A stretch of 64,000 bases of DNA from Streptomyces tsukubensis (GCF_003932715.1 NZ_CP020700.1:372001-436000); one strand, 5' to 3'. Shown: positions 27,580-36,597, counted from the first letter of the stretch. The notes: a model not told the origin generated them from the letters alone. Translations and numbers: made by a program.

Positions 27580-28828
27580 GGTGCACGTCCTTCGTCGAAG
27601 CGGCCCGGGCGGCCGCCGGCGTCACCGGGTGGTGGCAGGCGACACCGTCCGTGAACGCGGGCCGGACGGCACAGCGTTCCCCGGCCCGGTCGCAGCGGGC
27701 GGCGAAGGCGCAGCCCTCGGGCAGGTCACTCAGCTCGGGCGGCAGCCCCGGGACGGCGGTGAAGTCGCGCTCGGGCAGGGCGTTCAGCAGTCCACGGGCG
27801 TACGGATGGCGGGGCCCGGACTCACCGAAGAAACCACGGGCACCGGTCAGTTCGACGATCCGGCCCGCGTACATCACGGCGACCCGGTCAGCGATCCGCT
27901 CGGCCGCCGCCAGATCATGGGTGATCATCAGCAGGGCCCGGCCGTCGTCGGTGTGGCGGCGCAGTTCGTCCGCGGTCCGGTTGACCAGATCGCGGTCGAG
28001 GCCGGTGGTCGGCTCGTCAGCGAGCAGCAGAGGGGCGTCACCGATCAGGGCGAGCGCGGTGGCGGCGCGCTGAGCGAGCCCTCCGGACAGCTCATGGGGA
28101 TAGCGGTCCAGATGGTCCGCGGGGAACGCGGCGCGTTCGGCCGCAGCGACGGCGGCCGAACGGGCCGCCTTGCGGGAGAGACCGGTCAGCTCCCGCAGGG
28201 TCTCTTCGATCTGGGCGCCGACGGTCCGGACGGGGGTGAGGTGCGCGGCCGGTGACTGCGGTACGAGACCGACCAGCCGCCCCCGTACGGTAAGCGCCAG
28301 GGTGTGCTCGTCGGCACCGAGCAGCTCGGTCCCGGCGACGGTGGCGGTACCGGCGGTCTGCGCATTGCCCGGCAGCAGCCCCAGCAGCGCCGACGCCAGT
28401 ACGGACTTGCCGCAGCCGCTCTCACCGACCAGGGCCAGGCACTCCCCCGCCGCCAGGTCGAAACTCGCACCGCTGACGGCGGCGACATGACGGCCGCCGC
28501 GCATCCGGAACCGTACGGAGAGATCGCGTACGGAGAGCACCGGGGACGCCGTGCCCTCGCTGCCGGTCCGGGCGGCGGCCACGGACACCCGGGCGGCCGC
28601 GCGGGCATCGCCCAGGTCGGCCAGATCGCTCACGTCGCTCACAGCGCCCCTTCCGTTCGCTTCTCCGCCCCCGCGGCTCAGAGGTGCACCCATCGCCGCC
28701 GACTGCGACCCGGCGGCCGCGCGTGCGTCGCTCACAGCGCCCCTTCCGTTCGCTTCTCCGCCCCCGCGGCTCAGAGGTGCACCCATCGCCGCCGACTGCG
28801 ACCCGGCGGCCGCGCGTGCGTCGCTCAC
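27572..28828 (-). CDS. Oligopeptide/nickel-type ABC transporter ATPase (D subunit) with repeated N-terminus
   Basis: 418 aa. The ATPase proper begins near residue 100: Walker A GESGCGKS, signature LSGGL, Walker B LLLADEP, and the C-terminal Cys-rich oligopeptide motif (C-FAARCDRAGERC). About 100 extra N-terminal residues precede it, of which the first 62 are two perfect copies of a 31-aa unit encoded by a 93-bp tandem duplication. The GTG start (28828) overlaps the C-subunit stop as GTGA. The same GTG-AGC-GAC start context recurs in the duplicated unit and after it, so translation could begin at three places. Confidence 0.9.
   Translation of the reverse strand: MSDARAAAGSQSAAMGAPLSRGGGEANGRGAVSDARAAAGSQSAAMGAPLSRGGGEANGRGAVSDVSDLADLGDARAAARVSVAAARTGSEGTASPVLSVRDLSVRFRMRGGRHVAAVSGASFDLAAGECLALVGESGCGKSVLASALLGLLPGNAQTAGTATVAGTELLGADEHTLALTVRGRLVGLVPQSPAAHLTPVRTVGAQIEETLRELTGLSRKAARSAAVAAAERAAFPADHLDRYPHELSGGLAQRAATALALIGDAPLLLADEPTTGLDRDLVNRTADELRRHTDDGRALLMITHDLAAAERIADRVAVMYAGRIVELTGARGFFGESGPRHPYARGLLNALPERDFTAVPGLPPELSDLPEGCAFAARCDRAGERCAVRPAFTDGVACHHPVTPAAARAASTKDVHRA
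28633..28818. repeat. Perfect 93-bp tandem duplication
   Basis: Copies 28633-28725 and 28726-28818 are identical, and at least the first 12 nt of a third copy follow (28819-28830). In frame (31 codons) within the 5' end of the D-subunit ATPase gene. Identity implies recent origin. Confidence 0.95.
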
Positions 28829-29691
28829 AGCATCAACTCCGATCGGCGTCGCGGGTTCATCCGTTCCCGCCAGGCTCCGGCGAGGCCGGCGATGGCGAGC
28901 GTCGGGATGATCAGGAACAGGCCGGGGAAGAGCGTCGGCCACCAGTCGCCCGCCAGCAGCGAACCCCGCGCGGTCTGGATCAGATTGCCGAGGCTGGCCT
29001 GGTGGCTCGGCAGGCCCAGGCCCAGGAAGGAGAGCGCGGACTCGTGCCACATCGCATGCGGGACCATCAGCACGGCCGCCAGGCCCGCCTGCGGGAGTAC
29101 CGCGGGCACCAGATGGCGGCCGGTGACCCGCAGGCGGGAGGCTCCGCCGGAGATCGCCGCGTCGATGTACGGGCGCGAGCGCAGCGACAGCACCTCCGAG
29201 CGGACGATGCGTGCCGTCGACAGCCAGTGTGTGACGGCCACCGAGGCGATGACCGGCCAGACCCCGGGCCGGAACATGGCGACGACGAAGATGCCGAGCA
29301 GCAGGTGCGGTACGGACGAGAAGGTGTCGACCAGGCGCATCACGACCCGGTCCACCCAGCCGCCGAAGGTGGCCGCCGCTGCGCCCACCAGAGTTCCGAC
29401 GACCGTGGCCACCAGCGCGGCGACGAGTCCGACGAGCAGGGAGATCCTCAGGCCGTACACCGAGCGCAGCAGCAGGTCCCGGCCGACGTCGTCGGTGCCG
29501 AAGGGATGCGCGAGGGACGGCGGCTGGAGCTTCTGCGAGAGGTCGACCGCCTGTTCGTCGAGCTGGACGACCGGCGGCACGATCAGGACCGCCAGGACGA
29601 CGGCCGCGACGATCACCGCCGATACGGTGACCCGGACGGTGCGGGTGGAGCGGCGGGTGCGTCCACGGGAACGCCATACGACGTCAGCCAT
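28825..29691 (-). CDS. Oligopeptide/nickel-type ABC transporter permease (C subunit)
   Basis: 288 aa inner-membrane subunit with about six hydrophobic segments. The N-terminal loop carries HPFGTDDVGRDLLLR, the hallmark of DppC/OppC permeases. The coupling helix region (ISGGASRLRVTGRHLVP) carries the EAA-type loop. Start overlaps the upstream B-subunit stop by 8 nt, and its stop overlaps the D-subunit start. Confidence 0.95.
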   Translation of the reverse strand: MADVVWRSRGRTRRSTRTVRVTVSAVIVAAVVLAVLIVPPVVQLDEQAVDLSQKLQPPSLAHPFGTDDVGRDLLLRSVYGLRISLLVGLVAALVATVVGTLVGAAAATFGGWVDRVVMRLVDTFSSVPHLLLGIFVVAMFRPGVWPVIASVAVTHWLSTARIVRSEVLSLRSRPYIDAAISGGASRLRVTGRHLVPAVLPQAGLAAVLMVPHAMWHESALSFLGLGLPSHQASLGNLIQTARGSLLAGDWWPTLFPGLFLIIPTLAIAGLAGAWRERMNPRRRSELML

Positions 29692-30724
29692 CGAAGCCCA
29701 CTCTCGGGTCGGCCAGTCCGTACAGCAGATCGGAGAGGAGATTGCCGATCAGCACCGCTGCCGTCGCCAGCACGGTGAGCGCGGCCAGCAGCGGGAAGTC
29801 GACGGAGGTGGCCGCCGAGACGGTGGCGGCGGCGATCCCGGGCCAGCTGAAGACGGTCTCCACCAGCAGCGCCCCGGTGATCAGTTCGGGTACCCGGGAG
29901 CCGATCAGGGTGAGCATGGGCAGCATCCCGGAGCGCAGGGCGTGGTGCAGCAGCACGGTCCGTTCGCTGATGCCCCGGGCGCGGGCGCCGCGGACCGGGT
30001 CCTCGTCGAGGGCGTCGCCGACCCCCTGGCGTACGTAGAGGAAGAACCACGGCATCTGGGTGATGCCGAGGACCGTGGCGGGCAGCACGAGATGCGTGGC
30101 GACCTGGCCGAAGGTGACGGTGTCGCTTCCGGTGTCGGTGAGCCCGCCCGCGGGCAGTGCGCCGAGCCGGAGGGCGAAGACCCAGATGACGAGGAGGCCC
30201 AGCCAGAACGCGGGCGCGGCTTCCAGGGTGTAGGCGGCGGAGCTGACCGTGCGGTCCAGCAGACCGCCGCGGCTGCGGGCGGCGAGTACGCCGAGCACCG
30301 TACCGAGGACGACGGCGAGGGCGAAGGCGGTCACGGCGAGGAGGACGGACCAGCCGACGCGTTCACCGATGGCGTCGGCGACCGGCTGGCGGAGCACGCT
30401 GGAGTCCCCGAGGTCGCCCTGGAGCGCCGCGGTCAGCCAGTTCCACCAGCGGCTGACGAGCGGTTCGTCGACGCCGAGATTGGCGCGGATGCGGTCGAGA
30501 TCCTCCTGGGTCGCGGTCATTCCCGCGGTGCCGGTGTACGCCTTGACCGGGTCGAAGGGCGATGCCGCGGCGACGGCGAACACGCCGAAGGTGACGATCA
30601 GGAGGACCGGGAACGCGAAGAGGGCCCGGCGGCCCGCCATGCGGGCCATCGGGCCCCAGGGCAGGCGGCGCCCGGTGCGGGGCGCCGCCTTCTCCCCGGT
30701 CCCCTCGGTGAGGGCGCCGGTCAC
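29684..30724 (-). CDS. Oligopeptide/nickel-type ABC transporter permease (B subunit)
   Basis: 346 aa inner-membrane subunit, about six hydrophobic segments and the DppB-type DLGDSS and EDPVRGARARGI segments. GTG 30724 overlaps the SBP stop as GTGA and is preferred for coupling; an in-frame ATG about 30 codons further in (MARMAGRR) is the alternative. The first 30 residues are then a cytoplasmic extension. Confidence 0.93.
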   Translation of the reverse strand: MTGALTEGTGEKAAPRTGRRLPWGPMARMAGRRALFAFPVLLIVTFGVFAVAAASPFDPVKAYTGTAGMTATQEDLDRIRANLGVDEPLVSRWWNWLTAALQGDLGDSSVLRQPVADAIGERVGWSVLLAVTAFALAVVLGTVLGVLAARSRGGLLDRTVSSAAYTLEAAPAFWLGLLVIWVFALRLGALPAGGLTDTGSDTVTFGQVATHLVLPATVLGITQMPWFFLYVRQGVGDALDEDPVRGARARGISERTVLLHHALRSGMLPMLTLIGSRVPELITGALLVETVFSWPGIAAATVSAATSVDFPLLAALTVLATAAVLIGNLLSDLLYGLADPRVGFDG

Positions 30725-32340
30725 TTCTTCGGCGTCCAGTCCTCGACGTTCCACCAGGGGCCGGAGGCCAGACCGTGCTCGTGCGGCTCGACCTGGGTGC
30801 TCAGTCCGTCCCACTTGTCGTTGACGACGTACAGATGGTCGATGTGGGTGAGGAAGGTGTAGCCGGGGTTCTTCACGAGTTCGCGCTGGACGGTCTCGTA
30901 CGCGGACTTGCGGACGGCCTTGTCGCCGCTCTGCCGCCCCTTGACCAGGGCCTGGTCCACCGCCGGGTTGTCGTACCAGGCCATGTTGTTGAAGCCGTCG
31001 CCCGCGAGGGAGGAGGTGAGCAGCAGGTACTGGTCGAAGTCGGGGTCGCCGGGCGAGCCGCCGCCGGCCAGGACCGCGTCCTGCTTCATCCGCGGTTCGA
31101 TGACCTCCCAGGTGCCGGCCTGGGTCTTGACGGAGATGCCCGCCTTCTTCGCGTCGGAGGCGTAGGCGAGGGCGTGGTCCTGGCGGAGCTTGTCGCCGGA
31201 GGGGTACCAGAGCGGGAACTCGGCGCGGACGCCGTCCTTCACCCGGATCCCGTCGCCGCCCGGCTTCCAGCCCGCTTCGTCGAGGATCTGCTTCGCCCGG
31301 TCGAGGTCGTGGGTGCGTTCGGTGCCCTTGGCGAACCACTCGCTGTCGGTGGGGACGGGGCCGTAGGCGGGCTTCCCGGCGCCTTCGAGGATCTTGTCGA
31401 CCATGGCCTTGCGGTCGACGGCGACGTCGAGCGCCCGGCGGACGGCGAGGTCGCCGGTGACCTTGTTGCCGGTGGGCAGGGTCACGGTGCGGTAGTCGTA
31501 CGTGGTGGCCGCGTGCGTCTTCCTGGACTTGTCGCCCTTGAAGCCCTCGGCCAGGTTGGGCGGGAGGATGGCGCCGTCGAGGTCGCCGGCGCGCAGCCGG
31601 GTGGCCCGGACGTCGTCGTCCTTGATGACCGCCATGGTGAACTTCTTCACCGCGGGCGCGCCGCCCCAGTAGGAGGGGTTCGCCTTGAAGGTGAGCTTCT
31701 CGCCCTTGGACCAGGAGCTGAGGAGGTACGGGCCGGTGCCCACGGGCCGGGTGGTGAAGGGGCCGGTGTTCACGTCCTGTCCGACGAGCACGTGCCGGGG
31801 CACGATCGGGTGGACGGTGCGCTGGGCGAAGGGCGCGTAGGGGTACTTGAGGGTGAAGACGACCGTGTCGCCGCCGGGAGCCGTGACGTCCTTGACGGCG
31901 TCCAGCTCGGACCGGGAGGCGTTGTTGGTCTTCGGGTCGAGGACGGTCTTGTAGGTGAAGACGACGTCCTCGGCGGTGAACGGCTTGCCGTCGCTGAAGG
32001 TGACGCCCTTGCGCAGGGTGTAGGTGTACGTCAGCCCGTCGGGGCTCACCTTCGGGAGGGCGGCGGCGAGCGCGGGCTTCAGCTGCATGTCGGGGCCCAT
32101 GGCGAGCAGCCCGTCGAAGATCTTGGAGTTGCCGTCCTTGCCGAAGCCGAGGAGGGGGCTGAGGCTCTCGGGCTCGGTGGCGATGCCGACGACGGCCGAA
32201 TCCTTGGCGCCGCCCGCGGAGCCGCTGCCCGGATTCGAGCAGGCGGTGGCTCCCGCGGTGAGCGCAGCCGCCAGGGCGACGGCCGCCGCCCGGTGTATCC
32301 GGTGGCCGGAACGGGCCACGCGGGCCGATGGAGCGGACAC
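30721..32340 (-). CDS. Peptide/nickel ABC transporter substrate-binding lipoprotein
   Basis: 539 aa, SBP_bac_5 family. A signal peptide ends in a lipobox-like ATAC with lipidated Cys34. The EPESLSPL segment and the PVGTGPYLLSSW motif are typical. GTG 32340 is preceded by AGGGGTG at good spacing; the frame continues upstream only through non-coding-like codons. First gene of the coupled five-gene importer operon. Ligand (peptide, nickel chelate or siderophore) cannot be told from sequence. Confidence 0.94.
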   Translation of the reverse strand: MSAPSARVARSGHRIHRAAAVALAAALTAGATACSNPGSGSAGGAKDSAVVGIATEPESLSPLLGFGKDGNSKIFDGLLAMGPDMQLKPALAAALPKVSPDGLTYTYTLRKGVTFSDGKPFTAEDVVFTYKTVLDPKTNNASRSELDAVKDVTAPGGDTVVFTLKYPYAPFAQRTVHPIVPRHVLVGQDVNTGPFTTRPVGTGPYLLSSWSKGEKLTFKANPSYWGGAPAVKKFTMAVIKDDDVRATRLRAGDLDGAILPPNLAEGFKGDKSRKTHAATTYDYRTVTLPTGNKVTGDLAVRRALDVAVDRKAMVDKILEGAGKPAYGPVPTDSEWFAKGTERTHDLDRAKQILDEAGWKPGGDGIRVKDGVRAEFPLWYPSGDKLRQDHALAYASDAKKAGISVKTQAGTWEVIEPRMKQDAVLAGGGSPGDPDFDQYLLLTSSLAGDGFNNMAWYDNPAVDQALVKGRQSGDKAVRKSAYETVQRELVKNPGYTFLTHIDHLYVVNDKWDGLSTQVEPHEHGLASGPWWNVEDWTPKK

Positions 32341-32373
32341 GGTACCCACACCCCTAATGAAGATCAACCGTTG

Positions 32374-32390
32374 TTGCGAATTCCTCGCAA
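32374..32390. promoter_or_regulatory. Palindrome TTGCGA-N5-TCGCAA in the importer promoter region
   Basis: Perfect 6-bp arms in an A/T-rich patch (32355-32405) 34 nt upstream of the SBP start, in the divergent region with the gene at 32615. A likely operator or part of the promoter. Confidence 0.5.
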
Positions 32391-32614
32391 TTAAACATCA
32401 TGTACAGGCCACGGGGCACCGGGGCCTCCTGAAACCGGGACACCCCTCCCGCGGCGTTGTGACCGGGGCCACACGCCTGGCCCGCGCACCCGGCGCGCGC
32501 CGCCTCGGACCCGGTACGGGTGCCCCGTACCCTGTGCCGGTCCCGGGGCGGGAGGTCCCGCTCCGGTGCGGGCACGGGCGGACGGTCCGGCCGTTGACGA
32601 CAGGGGGTGGACAG

Positions 32615-33691
32615 GTGCGACGGGCGATACGGATGCCACAGCCGGTCTGGGGCAAGGTGGTTCCATGGACCGTGGCGGTGCTGGTACCGGTGCTCGTGGC
32701 GGGCTGGATCTGGTGGCGGGAGAGCGACACCGGCGCCCGCTGGCGGTTCGAGGACGCGATGGACTCCTTCTGCGGTGGACTGCTCGCCCATCGGGAGGGC
32801 CCGCTGTTCGAGGGACTGCCGGTGGGCACGATGCTGGAGAACGACCGTCGACTGCGTCAGGACGCCTGGGCCTGCGGACTGCAGTCCCGGAGGCTGCAGG
32901 TGGTCGTGGCGCGACTGCGCGAAGGCGAGGAGGAGCGTGTCGCGCGGGTCGTTCCCGACTTCCGCGGCAAGCGGTCGCCCGCTCCGGTCGGCGGCGGCTG
33001 GCAGGGGTCGTCGGACGGCGACCTCACGGTGATCGTGGTCGGCTGCCGGAACAGCGAGGACCGGATCGCGGTCTCGGTGAACTCCTACCGATCCCGTGAG
33101 GAACAGGACGAGCACCGGCTCGGCGGCTGGGCGGATTCCGATCTGTTCTGGGCCCGGTTCGCGACCGCGACGGCTGTCGAGGCCGCCGGGCGATGGGACT
33201 GCGAGCCACGCGCGGGCGAGGCGCTGACCGCGCTTCCCCCCGTACCCGCCGCGGAACCGGTCGGGCAGGCGGACGGGGCGTGCGCCGGGCTGCCCTTCGC
33301 CCGCGACCGACGGCTGGACACCGTCCACGAGACCCCACCGGGCGGGGGCGGCCTGATGGAGGGGTGCACCGTCACATCCGCGGACTTCGACGGCGCCTAT
33401 GTCTTCCGGGCCCGCTTCGGCCTCGCCGCGGCGCAGCGGAGCGGCGGGGACTTCACCGGTCGCTCCGGAGATGCCGGAGCGGACGGCTCATGGCTGTGGG
33501 GCAGCGCCCGGTGCCCCGGGGACGCGGTGCGGAGCACGTTCACCGGATATCTGCCGCCGGAGGCACGGACGGCGCCGGACGGCCGGGCGACCGGCGAACG
33601 TTTCGGCCCGCCCGCCTTCCGGGCGTTCGCGGAGCGCGCGGTCGCACGGCACGGCTGCACGGATCTCAAGCTGCCCCCGACCGGGCGCTGA
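32615..33691 (+). CDS. Membrane-anchored hypothetical protein
   Basis: 358 aa of unknown function. One transmembrane helix (about residues 15-32, VVPWTVAVLVPVLVAGWIWW) near the N-terminus, with the remaining 320 residues outside. Several Cys (in DSFCGG, WACGL, VVGCRN, WDCEP, DGACAGL, EGCTV, ARCPGD, RHGCTD) suggest disulfides, and the outer part looks like two related half-domains. GTG 32615 follows a GGGGGTGG ribosome site; the frame is open further upstream but not coding-like. I do not recognise the family. Confidence 0.75.
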   Translation: MRRAIRMPQPVWGKVVPWTVAVLVPVLVAGWIWWRESDTGARWRFEDAMDSFCGGLLAHREGPLFEGLPVGTMLENDRRLRQDAWACGLQSRRLQVVVARLREGEEERVARVVPDFRGKRSPAPVGGGWQGSSDGDLTVIVVGCRNSEDRIAVSVNSYRSREEQDEHRLGGWADSDLFWARFATATAVEAAGRWDCEPRAGEALTALPPVPAAEPVGQADGACAGLPFARDRRLDTVHETPPGGGGLMEGCTVTSADFDGAYVFRARFGLAAAQRSGGDFTGRSGDAGADGSWLWGSARCPGDAVRSTFTGYLPPEARTAPDGRATGERFGPPAFRAFAERAVARHGCTDLKLPPTGR

Positions 33692-33698
33692 CCGGGCC

Positions 33699-34334
33699 TC
33701 ACTCCCCCCGGCGGGGCCGGGCGCGGACGTGCATGCGTTCGCCCTGGGGGCCGAAGAGGCTCAGGAACTCCACAGGGGCGTCGCCCGCCGTGCCGAACCA
33801 GTGGGGGACGCGGGTGTCGAACTCCGCCGCCTCCCCCGGGCCCAGTTCGATGTCGTGGTCACCGAGGACGAGCCTGAGCCGGCCGGAGAGGACGTACAGC
33901 CACTCGTAGCCCTCGTGGGTCCGGGGGTCCGGTTCGCCGGGGCCCGGCTGCTGGATCAGTTTGTACGCCTGGAGGCCGCCGGGCCTGCGGGTCAGCGGCA
34001 GCATCGTCCGGCCGTCGCGGACGATCGGCTGCGTACGCACCCGGGGGTCACCGACCGGCGGCGCCCCGACCAGTTCGTCCAGCGGCAGCTTGTGGGCACG
34101 GGCGAGCGGCAGCAGGAGCTCCAGGCTCGGCCGGCGCTGCCCGGACTCCAGCCGCGAGAGGGTGGAGACGGAGATGCCGGTGGCCTCGGAGAGCGCTTCG
34201 AGGGTGGCGCCGCGCTCCCGCCGGATCCGCCGCAGCCTCGGGCCCACCTCGTCGAGTACGGCACCGATCCCGTCCGTCCCGCCATCGTCGTCCGCCGCCG
34301 TGCTCCGGTCCCCGTGCCGCTGTCCATCTGTCAT
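33699..34334 (-). CDS. XRE-family regulator with cupin sensor domain
   Basis: 211 aa. HTH at about residues 30-85 (GATLEALSEATGISVSTLSRLESGQRRPS), then a cupin barrel (about 120-200) with HEGYEWLYVLSGRLRL and PGEAAEFDTRVPHWF. XRE-cupin proteins sense small molecules and often control the adjacent divergent gene. Here the divergent unit is the Cys-leader/sulfite-oxidase pair, 100 nt away, so control of sulfur metabolism is a reasonable guess. Confidence 0.92.
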   Translation of the reverse strand: MTDGQRHGDRSTAADDDGGTDGIGAVLDEVGPRLRRIRRERGATLEALSEATGISVSTLSRLESGQRRPSLELLLPLARAHKLPLDELVGAPPVGDPRVRTQPIVRDGRTMLPLTRRPGGLQAYKLIQQPGPGEPDPRTHEGYEWLYVLSGRLRLVLGDHDIELGPGEAAEFDTRVPHWFGTAGDAPVEFLSLFGPQGERMHVRARPRRGE

Positions 34335-34422
34335 GAGTCCATTGCAGAAGCAGCAAGGCCGTTTGTCAATCCGGCAGATCGGTCCGGGCGGGCGGGGGTA
34401 CCGTACGGCGCCGGATGCGGTC

Positions 34423-34428
34423 TAGGAT
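34423..34428 (+). promoter_or_regulatory. -10 element of the Cys leader peptide transcript
   Basis: TAGGAT, 6 nt before the leader-peptide ATG (34435): a leaderless leader peptide. Confidence 0.6.
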
Positions 34429-34434
34429 CCGGGC

Positions 34435-34509
34435 ATGGTCGTCGCGCCGGAGCCCCCCAGAGCCCAGGACACCGCCCTGTGCCGCTCGCGGCTCTGTTGT
34501 CGCAGCTGA
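34435..34509 (+). CDS. Cysteine-rich leader peptide (24 aa) upstream of sulfite oxidase
   Basis: A 24-codon frame starting MVVAPEPPRAQDTALC and ending C-R-S-R-L-C-C-R-S then TGA: three Cys in the last nine residues, two adjacent. Cys-ending leader peptides precede sulfur genes in actinobacteria and act by ribosome stalling when cysteinyl-tRNA is short. Here it ends 113 nt before the Tat-exported sulfite-oxidase-like gene. The -10 TAGGAT is 6 nt upstream. Length, position and composition fit; the mechanism is inferred. Confidence 0.78.
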   Translation: MVVAPEPPRAQDTALCRSRLCCRS

Positions 34510-34611
34510 CGAGAACCATCACTGCGAAGCCCCTCTGTGTCTTCGCTGCTTTCCGCGCACCCGCCCCGTTCCCGGGGTGTCTCCGTGCGCTCTTCGCCGT
34601 CCAAAGCCGTC

Positions 34612-34623
34612 CGGAGGCCTCCG
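34612..34623 (+). promoter_or_regulatory. 12-bp palindrome over the sulfite-oxidase ribosome binding site
   Basis: CGGAGGCCTCCG contains the Shine-Dalgarno GGAGG (34613-34617) and its complement, and touches the GTG start (34623). It could pair between or within mRNAs and hide the ribosome site, fitting control by the upstream leader peptide. Confidence 0.5.
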
Positions 34624-35804
34624 TGTCCCCTGCTCTCCACCGCCGTGATCTCCTCAGGCTGCTCGCCGCCGCACCGCTCTCCGCGCCCTTGGCCCTGGGG
34701 TCCGCCGCCCCGGCTGCCGCCGCGCCGGGGATCGTCAAACCGCTGCCGCCCGAAGTGTTCACCCTGCGGGGAACGAACGCCGAAACCCGTCAGGATGCCT
34801 TACGCGGCACCGGGACGCTCACCCCCGCCGACCGCTTCTTCGTCCGCAACCACACCTCCACGCCCGTCATCGACGAACGGGACTGGAAGCTGACGCTCTG
34901 GGGCAGTGGGCTGCGCGGCGGGCGGCCGGTGGACTTCGGCTACGGGCAGTTGCGTTCCCTGCCCTCCGTGACCAGGACCGCCGTGGTGGAGTGCGCGGGC
35001 AACGGCCGCAGCTTCTTCACCAGCCAGCAGGGCGAGCGGGTGAGCGGTACGCCGTGGACGCTCGGCGCGGTGGGGGCGGCACGCTGGCGCGGGGCGCGGC
35101 TGCGGGACGTACTGGAACTGGCCGGGGTGTCGCCGTCGGCGGTATCGGTGATGCCGCGCGGACTCGACGACCCGTTCGCCGTCGACGGGGTGGACCTGGG
35201 CCGGGTGCGGCGCCCGCTGCCGATCGCGAAGGCCGTCGACGACGTGATCCTCGCGTACGAAATGAACGGGGAGCCGCTCCCCCCTGACCACGGATTCCCG
35301 GTGCGGCTGATCGTGCCGTCGTGGATCGGTATCGCGTCGGTGAAGTGGGTCGGCGACATCGAGGTCGCCGAGGCGCCGCAGTCCTCGCCGTGGGATACCC
35401 GCTTCTACCGGCTGTTCGGGGCGGCCCATCCGGTGGAGGGGTCGCCGCCGCTGTCCCGGCAGACCGTGAAGAGCCTGGTGGAGCTGGAGTCCGGGGCGGC
35501 CCTGGAGGCGGGGCGGCGGCACCGGATCACGGGGCGGGCCTGGTCCGCCCACGCCCCCGTGCACCGGGTGGAGGTGAGCACCGACTCCGGAGCCACCTGG
35601 GCGGCGGCGCGGCTCTGCGATCCGCCCGCCCGGGGCGGTCTGACGCGCTGGACGTTTCCCTGGCGGCCGGAGCGGACGGGCCCGGGAGCGGTGCTGGCGC
35701 GGACCACCGACCGGGCCGGGAACACCCAGCCCGACCGGACGGTCCACAACACCCAGGGGTATCTCTTCGACGCCGTGGTACGGCATCCGGTGACCGTCGT
35801 CTGA
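34623..35804 (+). CDS. Tat-exported sulfite-oxidase-like molybdopterin oxidoreductase
   Basis: 393 aa. Twin-arginine signal at residues 7-13 (RRDLLRL) followed by a hydrophobic stretch to AAA near 34. Moco-binding domain with the ligand Cys124 in VECAGNGRS, then a dimerisation/Ig-like C-terminal domain (AHAPVHRVEVSTDSGATW). No heme domain and no transmembrane segments, so it resembles YedY/SorA-type or plant-like sulfite oxidases and would act outside the membrane. GTG 34623 has GGAGG at the right distance. Preceded by the Cys leader peptide, which points to oxidised sulfur as substrate. Confidence 0.92.
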   Translation: MSPALHRRDLLRLLAAAPLSAPLALGSAAPAAAAPGIVKPLPPEVFTLRGTNAETRQDALRGTGTLTPADRFFVRNHTSTPVIDERDWKLTLWGSGLRGGRPVDFGYGQLRSLPSVTRTAVVECAGNGRSFFTSQQGERVSGTPWTLGAVGAARWRGARLRDVLELAGVSPSAVSVMPRGLDDPFAVDGVDLGRVRRPLPIAKAVDDVILAYEMNGEPLPPDHGFPVRLIVPSWIGIASVKWVGDIEVAEAPQSSPWDTRFYRLFGAAHPVEGSPPLSRQTVKSLVELESGAALEAGRRHRITGRAWSAHAPVHRVEVSTDSGATWAAARLCDPPARGGLTRWTFPWRPERTGPGAVLARTTDRAGNTQPDRTVHNTQGYLFDAVVRHPVTVV

Positions 35805-35844
35805 CCGGTGCAGGCGCCCGGCGGCTCGCGGTCGCCGGGCGGGG

Positions 35845-36597
35845 TCAGCGGGAGAAGAGTTCGAAGGCGACGGCCGGGCGGCCGCCGAAGCGGGCGGCCG
35901 TGGTCTCGGCGATCCCGGTGAGGAAGCCGCGGCAGTACTCCTCCGGGTTCTGGTCGGTGAGCACCTCGATATAGGTGCGGTGCTCCAGCAGGGAGGCGAC
36001 GGAGCGTTCGAGGCCGGGGCCCGCGTCCACCGCGTGCGTGGGACTGGTGGAACCGGCGACGGCGACCCAGCGGACGCCGTCCCACGGTTCGAGGCCCTGC
36101 TCCTCGACGAGTTCGGGGAAGATCCACCGGTTGCCCGCGTCGGCCGCGGCGTCGAGGGTGGCCCGGCCGACCGCCCGGTGGTCGGGGGTGTTCCACACCG
36201 TGCCGCCCCAGGTGTCCCGGTGGTTGAGCGTGATGACCAGCTCGGGCCGGTGGCGGCGGATGGCGGCGGCGATGTCGCGGCGCAGCGCGGTGCCGTACTC
36301 GACGACACCGTCGCGGTGGTCGAGGAACTCGACGGCCGTCACCCCGACGACCGCGGCGCTCGCCCGCTGCTCGCGTTCGCGCAGCGGGGCGGCTTCGGCG
36401 GGCGGCAGGGTGTCGATGCCGGCCTCCCCGCGGGTGGCGAGGAGGTAGGCGATCTCACGGCCGCCGTCGGTCCATCCGGCGATCGCGGCGGCACAGCCGT
36501 ATTCGAGGTCGTCGGGGTGGGCGACGACCGCCAGGGCCCGCTGCCAGTCGTCGGGCATCGGCGCGAGCTGTGTGGGGTGGTCCGTGGCGTCGGTCAT
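35845..36597 (-). CDS. PIG-L family deacetylase (LmbE-like)
   Basis: 250 aa zinc-dependent N-deacetylase fold. Motif AHPDD at residues 26-30 supplies metal ligands; a second motif LNHRDTWGG and an NTPDHRAVG histidine complete the site. The actinobacterial relatives act on mycothiol precursors, N-acetylglucosaminyl groups or natural products. The substrate here is unknown; it is separate from the sulfite oxidase on the other strand. Confidence 0.92.
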   Translation of the reverse strand: MTDATDHPTQLAPMPDDWQRALAVVAHPDDLEYGCAAAIAGWTDGGREIAYLLATRGEAGIDTLPPAEAAPLREREQRASAAVVGVTAVEFLDHRDGVVEYGTALRRDIAAAIRRHRPELVITLNHRDTWGGTVWNTPDHRAVGRATLDAAADAGNRWIFPELVEEQGLEPWDGVRWVAVAGSTSPTHAVDAGPGLERSVASLLEHRTYIEVLTDQNPEEYCRGFLTGIAETTAARFGGRPAVAFELFSR

